Assembly: GCA_030015575.1 (NCBI GenBank)
Contig: CM057337.1
Coordinates: forward strand, 293,222,044 to 293,286,043
DNA from: Agapanthus africanus
Taxonomy: Eukaryota > Streptophyta > Magnoliopsida > Asparagales > Amaryllidaceae
Reading direction: 5' to 3'
Length of the DNA stretch: 64,000 nucleotides
Below, in pieces: positions 57,580-64,000 of this stretch. Positions within the stretch are counted from its first letter, which is position 1, and each line of letters begins with the position of its first letter. The notes beneath the pieces were generated by a model, which saw only the letters and a program-made list of their open reading frames with translations, did not search any database and was not told the origin of the DNA. Position numbers and translations under genes: made by a program.

Positions 57580-58800
57580 GAGTTCGAGACCTTTTCACCA
57601 ATCTTGCCTTCAATCGTTTCACCTCCAACGCTCGAACTCAAGACATTGCGGTCTCACATAAAGTACGCTTACTTGGGTAAGAACGAGACCCTCCCTGTTA
57701 TCATCTCGGCTTCTCTAGCTCCCGAGCAAGAGAGAGCCCTTCTTGTGGTCTTGCACAGCAATAGGCAAGCTTTTGGCTGGTCCATGGCAGACATCAAGGG
57801 GATTAGTCCTCTGATCGTTGAACATCACATTCATTTGATGGATGATGCCAAATGAGCCAGGGACCCACAAAGGCGACTCAACCCAGTCATGAAGGAGGCT
57901 GTAAAAAAGGAGATCGTAAAGTGTCTTGATAGTGGTATTATTCACCCTATCTCTGATAGCCAGTGGGTCAGCCCCATTCGCGTTGTCCCCAAGAAATCAG
58001 GCATAACGGTCATAAGCAACGAGGCGAATGAGTTAATTCCTACTCGCACCAGACTTGGTGGCGAGTATGCATCGATTACAGAAAACTCAACGCCGCAACG
58101 CGGAAGGACCACTTTCCGCTACCTTTCATTGACCAGATGCTTGAACGATTGGCCGGACACGAGTACTACTTCTTTCATGATGGCTACTCTAGCTATAATC
58201 AGATTCCCATCGCCGAAAAAGACCAGGACAAGACAACATTCACTTGTCCTTTCGACACGTTCATATCGTCGCATGCCTTTTGGGTTATGCTATGCGCCCG
58301 CTACCTTCCAGCGGTGTATGATGGAAATCTTCTCAGACATGGTGGAAAAATTCTTGGAGATCTTCATGGACGATTTCTCCATTTTCAGCAATTCATTTGA
58401 TGAGTGTTCGCTGCATCTCGACGCTGTCCTTACCCGGTATAAGGACAAGAATCTCACTTTGAACTGGGAGAAGTGCCACTTCATGGTGCGCGAAGGTATT
58501 GTCTTAGGACATATCATCTGACAAAATGGCATTGAGGTAGATAAAGCAAAGATTGAAGTCATTTCCAATCTCCCTCCTCCCCGATGCGTTAGAGACATCC
58601 GAGCTTTCCTTGGCCATGCCGGTTTCTATAGACGGTTCATCAAGGACTTTAGCAAAATTGCTAGGCCCTTGACTCTTTTGCTGGACAAGGACACGCCATT
58701 CGACTTAAACTCGAGCTGTGTGGCTGCATTCGAGTCATTAAAAACCTCACTCACTTCTGCTCCCGTTCTTTCTTCTCCTGACTAGACGCACCCATTTGAG
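57580..58800 (+). pseudogene. Gypsy reverse transcriptase, frameshifted
   Basis: The frame continues from 37085. The pre-RT part has LAPEQERALLVVLHSNRQAFGW, with a TGA at 57853. RT has GIIHPISDSQWVSPIRVVPKK, then a frame change near 58050 (VCIDYRKLN is in another frame), and a return near 58265. The catalytic box FMDDFSIF is intact at about 58366-58390. A TGA at 58519 and a TAG near 58783 break the thumb/RNase H junction (FLGHAGFYRRFIKDFSKIA is readable between). Several independent lesions show long inactivity. Confidence 0.9.
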
Positions 58801-59159
58801 ATTATGTGCGATGCATCTGACTTTGCCATCGGTGCTGTCCTTGGACAACACATCAACAAGATGCCGCACGTAATCTATTATGCTAGCCGAACCCTGAACG
58901 ACGCCCAACTGAATTATACAACAACTGAGAAGGAATTCTTAGCTGTTGTATTTGCTTTAGAAAAGTTCATGCCCTACCTCATCGGCTCTCTAGTCATCGT
59001 CTATAAGGACCATTCTGCTCTGCGCCATCTTTTAGCGAAGAATGATGCAAAATCTCGGCTGATACGTTGGATCCTCTTGCTTCAAGAGTTTGACCTTATC
59101 ATCAAAGACAAAAGAGGATGTGAAAATGTAGTCGCCGACCATCTCTCACGACTTCCTTC
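58801..59159 (+). pseudogene. Gypsy RNase H
   Basis: [34 protein letters not shown] and FALEKF are the usual acidic-residue blocks; then DHSALRHLL and VADHLSRL. The usual Thr-Asp-His is Lys-Asp-His here (VYKDHSAL). Open within this stretch, but preceded and followed by stops. Confidence 0.9.
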
Positions 59160-60501
59160 TTCGCCGTCGCTTCAAATTCCGATCAACGGCGTTTTTCCGG
59201 ATGAACAGCTCTTGACAGTATCATGCGAACCCTGGTTCGCAGATATTGTGAACTATTTGGCCACAGGATTACTACCGACTGAATGGTCAAGTCAGGACAG
59301 ACTTCGATTCTTATCCCAAGTAAAACACTTTTACTGGGACGAACCTTATCTGTTCAAGTACTGTCCCAACCAGATTATTCGTTGGTGTGTCCCTGACGAT
59401 GAATTCAAGAGTGTGCTGTCGTTCTGCCACGATCAAGCATGTGGCGGGCATTTTGGCCCCAGAAAGACAGCCAAGAAGATCTTGCAGTGTGGTTTCTACT
59501 GGCCACAACTCTTCAAAGACGCTCATGACTACTGCAAGACTTGCTCCCGGTGCCAACATTTGGGCCGGATATCCAGAAGAAACGAGATGCCGCTCCAACC
59601 AATCTTGGTTGTGGAGATTTTCGATGTTTGTGGGATCGATTTCATGGCGCCGTTTCCCAGCTCTTTTGGGAACTTGTACATCCTTGTCGCTGTTGATTAT
59701 GTCTCTAAGTAGGTCGAGGCTGTGCCTAGCCGGACTAACGACAACAAGGTTGTCGTTCAATTTCTTAAGGAAAACATTTTCTCCCGGTTTGGGCACCCCC
59801 GAGCGATCATTAGCGACAATGGAACTCATTTCTGCAATAAGACTTTCGAGGCCTTGATGCGGAAATATTCCATTAATCATAATCTATCTATGCCCTACCA
59901 CCCCCAAACTTGTGGGCAAGCCGATGTTTCAAATCGGCAAATCAAGCAGATACTGGAGAAGACGGTTTCTAAGAACCGTAAGGATTGGTCGTTAAAACTC
60001 ACTGATGCCCTTTGGGCATTTCGAACTGCTTATAAGACCTATCTTGGCATGTCTCCCTATCGGCTTGTTTACGGAAAGGCTTGCCACCTTCCTATAGAAA
60101 TAGAGCATCGCTCATTTTGGGCGATAAAGGAGCTGAATCTGTCTCTCGAAGATGCGGGCAGCCATCGGAAGCTGCAGTTGAACGAATTGAGCGAGCATCG
60201 GGATGAGGCTTATGAAAACACGGTTGTCGTTAAGAACCGAACGAAGGTGTTTCACGATAAACACCTTTTGCGCAAAATATTCGCACCTGGTCAACAGGTA
60301 CTTCTTTATGACACCCGGCTACATTTCAATCAAGGTAAGCTTAGATCTCGCTGGAAAGGGCCATATTTTGTGCGGAATGTGTATCCGCATGGCGCTGTGG
60401 ATTTGGAGAATCCAAAGGACGGTTCATTTTTCAAAGTAAACGGACACAGACTAAAACCATACCTTAGCGCCGAACCAACAGAGGAGCTCCTGGTCTTATA
60501 G
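59160..60501 (+). pseudogene. Gypsy integrase, with a stop and changed catalytic Glu
   Basis: Zinc finger H..H..CKTCSRC (about 59425-59560), then core: GIDFMAPFP (first Asp), ISDNGTHF (second Asp). The usual Glu in Gln-Ala-Glu-Val-Ser-Asn-Arg-Glu is QADVSNRQ, so Glu is Asp and the following Glu is Gln. A TAG at 59710 (Trp codon in relatives) splits the core. The C-terminal part [14 protein letters not shown] and [11 protein letters not shown] is Athila/Tat-like. Stop TAG at 60499-60501. Confidence 0.9.
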
Positions 60502-60545
60502 AAGCCGGTTTACCCTGCATAATCTTCCTCTGCCTATCACCAAAC
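60502..60545 (+). other. Gypsy 3' flank before A2
   Basis: 44 bp after the pol stop with no LTR or PPT visible before A2 begins. Confidence 0.6.
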
Positions 60546-61226
60546 TGTTAGTTATATGTATGCCCTAGAGGCCATTACTGTACATAAGATGTATATTGTA
60601 GTGAATGCTGGGACATATATAGGTAGGACTTTCTTGCTCGACATGATAGTACGCTATCTGGTTGCTCTTTATCATAACATGTATACTTTCTGTCTCTCTG
60701 TTACATGTTGATAAAGCCCTTAGGATGTGTACTCGACTTCCAGGACTATGATGCAGATCATACTAGTGGGGCCTGGGTAGTCCAAGAGTACATCCTTCAA
60801 TGTTCCTAGTCGTGGGAATATCGAGACGGGACATCGATATTCCAGAGTAGACTAGCGTATTTCTTCTCGACCCATGTGATGGGCGATGGATGATCCCATA
60901 TCCATTGGTGTTTGTCATCAGAGATAGTATGCGGGTGCTCAGTGGAGACTGGGTACATTGAACGGACTCGCCGAGAACTCCCAGATTGTATTATACCTCA
61001 CGTCAGATGGCGGTTCTCTGGTGACACTGGTACAGCTTAGTCTGTTGACCCGAGATCATCATAGAGTCTTGTGTGTCTCCCACTGTGGTTTGATTTCCAC
61101 CCTACCACGGCTCTACCGAGTCGTGCAAACAGGTGGTTTATGGGTACAGTCCCGATTCACATGGAGGCAATGAGCGATAGGAGGGGATTCGTCTCTCCCG
61201 ATATTGGGGGTTGATATTGCGCTATG
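60546..61226 (+). repeat. Partial family A LTR, plus strand (A2)
   Basis: TGTTAGTTATATGTATGCCC onward is the reverse complement of the outer end of the A LTR. It follows gypsy sequence and is interrupted at 61226 by A3. Whether it is a solo LTR or the 5' LTR of a full element cannot be seen here. Confidence 0.88.
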
Positions 61227-63427
61227 TGTAGGGTTCCTAGGCACACTAAGGAGGTCTCATAAGGCATCAACCATGCCAATTTCAAATTTTACGGGTGCCG
61301 AGAAACCCTAATACGGATCGTTAACTAGATTTTAGGCGACAAAAGAAACTAGTTAACAACTTAACTACAAGAACGGAAATACAACTTTTGTAGATCCGGT
61401 CCTCCACCTCCATAGCTCCGCAATGAAGTCTCCTCGCTGTCCAAATCGAATCCTGGGCTCTAGCATCGGCTTCATCTGAGAAATGGGCGGGCTAGGTCAT
61501 CGAATACGATGCCGAAGATGATCTACGTCGAGGCATCACAAGATCAAGCTCCCACTTCACCAAGTCATGAAACTTGTGAAGAAAACACCCTATACTACAT
61601 GGCAAGTGGTAGAGGATGAAGAAATAGGAAGTGGGTTCACTTTAAAATTGGATTTCTCATTCATTTTCTCAAATTGCCATTGATGGAGGCAAGCTTCTTC
61701 TTGAAAAAGAAGAAGAAGAAGATGAAAAATGTTATGATAAGTATTTTTCAAAAAGAAAATAAAATCTATACTTATCATAATCCAACCATGGTCAAGTGTA
61801 GAGAATAAACTAGGGTTAGGTCAATGGTTAGGGTTAAGCATGAAGACAAAAATGGTGACTTAGTCAAAGCTTCATGAAGCTTCAACATGCATCCAAAGAA
61901 AACCACCATTTTTCTTTTCTTTTGCCAAAAAGAAATAAATAAATAAATGAATAAATAGATATGAAAAACAAAACCCTAACCATGGTTTAATCTTTACACA
62001 AACTCAAGTAAGCATGTATCATCAAACATGATACAATCAAGTGCACAAGAGTATATCACATATACAACTTGTGAACTTCAAGTGAGAAAATCCATTTAAA
62101 GTGAACCAATACTAGTTAATGCAAAGTAATATATCAAATATATAATTATGCATTAAATCATTAAATCAACACTTGATTCAATGATCCGGTCATGTCGCAC
62201 ACAACCGACTAGTATACAATGTATCGATTTATCGAATCAATCCTTGATTCGATAACTAGGTTATATCGCATACAACCATTCGACACATTCATCGCGAGAA
62301 TGAAATGCGGTATCACATACACGCATTATTCTCGGTCCCGCACATATCTCATATGCGCTCCTATTTCGTTTCGCTTGAGCCAGGAAACCTCTATGTAGGA
62401 CTCTAAAGACTCGTCAATACGCCGGCAGCAGGTGATGATCATATCAAACACCCACAAGACGCAAGCGGTTTGCAAAACGTAACGGCCACCCGAGTATTGA
62501 GCGATCAGAAGATCGACGAGCAAGCCCGCTCATACTCCTGTGAATCCAACCAGTAACTCTTACCGTACAGTCCGGTCTCGTCGTCTGATATGTCACATAT
62601 CTCGCCTAGGGGTGGTAAACGTCAGACCCTAATAGCTCGATAAGTCGTGTCAATATGAGGTCTATAACAGTTCGAGAAAATACTGGTAACACTTACTAGT
62701 AAATCTCAGCAACCCTGGCCAGGGATTTCCGGTTATAGCCAATCGAACACAGCGCAACATCAACCCCCTATACCGAGAGAGACGAATCCCCTCCTATCGC
62801 TCATTGCCTCCATGTGACTCGGGAATGTACCCAAAAACCACCGTTTTGCATGCCCTCTTAGACGTGGTAAGGTGGAAATCAAAGCACAGTGGGAACCACA
62901 CAAGACTCTATGACGATCTCGGGTCAACAGACTACTCTGTACCAGTGTCACCAGAGAACTGCCATCTGACGTAAGGTATAATACCGTCTGCGAGTTCTCG
63001 GCGAGTCCGTCCAGTGTACCCGGTCTCCACTGAGCACCCGTATATCATCTCTGATGTCAAACACCAATGGATATGGGATCATCCATCGCCCATCTGTATG
63101 GGTCGAGAAGGTATACGCTAGTCTACTCTGGTATATCGATGCCCCGTCTCGATACACCCACGACTAGGGACTTTGAAGGATGTACTTATGGACTACCATG
63201 TCCCCACTAGTATGATCCGCATCATAGTCCAGGTAGTCAAGTACACATCCTAAGGACTTTACCAACATGTAACAGAGAGATAATCAGTATACACGTTAAG
63301 GTAAAGAGCAACCAAATAGCATACTATCATGTCGAGCAAGAAAGTCCTCCCTATATATGTCCAAGCATCCACTACAATATACATCCTATGTATAGTAATG
63401 GCCTCTAGGGCATACATATAACTAACA
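61227..63427 (-). repeat. A3 3' LTR (complete family A LTR, 2201 bp)
   Basis: TGTAGGGTTCCTAGGC to ATAACTAACA. It is the reference for the broken A1 LTRs and shows the B1 target site undisturbed (about 62040-62060). The small minus-strand frames in it are not conserved genes. Confidence 0.92.
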
Positions 63428-64000
63428 ATCTCCCACTTGCACTAGGGCCATCTGATAGCAGTGGTTGTAGTATCTCATACTCAACCATCCCATAAAAGTC
63501 TCTCTCTAGGAAAAGGCCTTTGTGAGTGGATCCGCCGTGTTGTCCTCTGAGTCTGTTCTCCTAACCTTGATCACCCTGGAGATCAACCATCTCAATGATC
63601 AGGTGATACTGCCTTAGAATATGTCTGGATCACTGACGGGACGGACGTTCCTTGGCATAAGCCGCAATTCCATTGTCACACAATGGAAGGAACTAAGTTC
63701 ATCTCATGAACAAATATACATCCAGACTGCCTCTTTGGTAGCATCTTAAGTAGCGATGTATCCAGCCTTTATCTTCTAGTATGCCACGGTATCTAGCTTG
63801 GAACTCTTCCAACATACCGTCACTGTACTGAGGGTAAAGACAATGCCTGTGACTGACATTCAGTCGTTCTCATCACCCTGGAACACATCCAGTGATTCTC
63901 CCCAGGATCGGTTGATACCATCTCACTACAACTAGTGAGAATCCTAACATCCAATTAGATCTATCTCATAGATCCAAAACCCAGGATTTAGTAGGTATCA
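63428..64000 (-). pseudogene. A3 PPT and decayed RNase H remnant
   Basis: Matches A1 521-1090 along its whole length, including the same missing part relative to C. No open frame. The shared deletion shows A1 and A3 descend from one non-autonomous master. Confidence 0.8.

Larger units (their letters stand above)
26259..60545 (+). mobile_element. Athila/Tat-like Ty3/gypsy element, split by insertions
   Basis: Gypsy pieces are 26259-27226, 36981-37085 and 57577-60545. The order protease, RT, RNase H, integrase is the Ty3/gypsy order. The protease motif DLGAS and the ending [10 protein letters not shown] are typical of the Athila/Tat group, and no chromodomain is present. Reading frame continuity through both large insertions shows they are later events. 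LTRs and most of gag are not in the window, being cut off by A1 on the left and A2 on the right. Confidence 0.88.
61227..64000 (-). mobile_element. Copia-type element A3 (family A), cut by the window end
   Basis: Complete 3' LTR, PPT and the first 560 bp of decayed RNase H-side interior, all matching A1. It inserted into the A2 LTR at GCGCTATG. Confidence 0.9.

Noticed and set aside
59311..59880. 189-codon minus-strand frame
   Set aside because: It is the shadow of the gypsy integrase on the opposite strand.
1..64000. Ordinary host genes or tRNA genes
   Set aside because: No frame or RNA outside transposable elements showed a recognisable host family; essentially all sequence is assigned to mobile elements.

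Overview
The window is repeat-rich intergenic DNA from a flowering plant nuclear genome. The evidence is Ty1/copia LTR retrotransposons primed by initiator-Met tRNA, an Athila/Tat-like Ty3/gypsy element, and a CACTA (En/Spm) DNA transposon with plant-type introns and Transposase_21, DUF4218 and DUF4216-type domains. I see no ordinary host gene, tRNA, rRNA or CRISPR array. The species cannot be told from the sequence. Almost every base can be assigned to a nest of transposable elements, and many boundaries are fixed to the base by target site duplications (TSDs).

Layout. The oldest layer is an Athila/Tat-like gypsy element on the + strand, now in pieces (26259-27226, 36981-37085, 57577-60545). 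Its reading frame runs unbroken through both large insertions once one TSD copy is removed. Into it went: copia element 'C' (27227-36980, minus, TSD AGCCA); a 20.5-kb CACTA interval (37086-57576, TSD TTT) that itself carries copia 'B3' in its transposase exon (39922-50194, plus, TSD GATCA); and copia 'A1' (1-26258, minus, cut by the window edge). The 5' LTR of A1 was later hit by copia 'B1' (7303-17454, minus, TSD ACAAA) and by a composite of two B elements (B2 18464-25842 plus; B4 remnant 25843-26070 minus) that carries a deletion. Right of the gypsy lie a partial plus-strand A LTR (A2, 60546-61226) and another minus-strand A element (A3, from 61227 to the window end).

A, B and C are related copia lineages. 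They share LTR blocks, the PBS and PPT, and a structured leader. Only C keeps recognisable gag and pol reading frames, and these carry several stops and a YVDG in place of YVDD. A and B have no gag, and their pol is decayed. Even so, the two LTRs of B1 are nearly identical (two differences noticed in 2212 bp), and B3 is also young. The best reading is that A and B are non-autonomous elements moved in trans by a C-like helper. What all three have kept is a set of leader hairpins: a GC-rich hairpin about 200-214 nt from the PBS, a set of three hairpins containing TTGAC..GTCAA, and a conserved 90-nt block with a palindromic centre. These are strong candidates for packaging or dimerisation signals, and they are the most interesting undescribed feature of the window.

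The CACTA element looks functional apart from the B3 insertion: matching 32-bp TIRs, a TNP2-like transposase (about 1104 codons over four exons), and a tnpA-like gene (about 595 codons over twelve exons) whose frame opens at an ATGA overlap with the transposase stop. It also has tandem microexons, subterminal palindromes, a telomere-like G-rich minisatellite, and 584-bp tandem units that each hold a 248-bp foldback.
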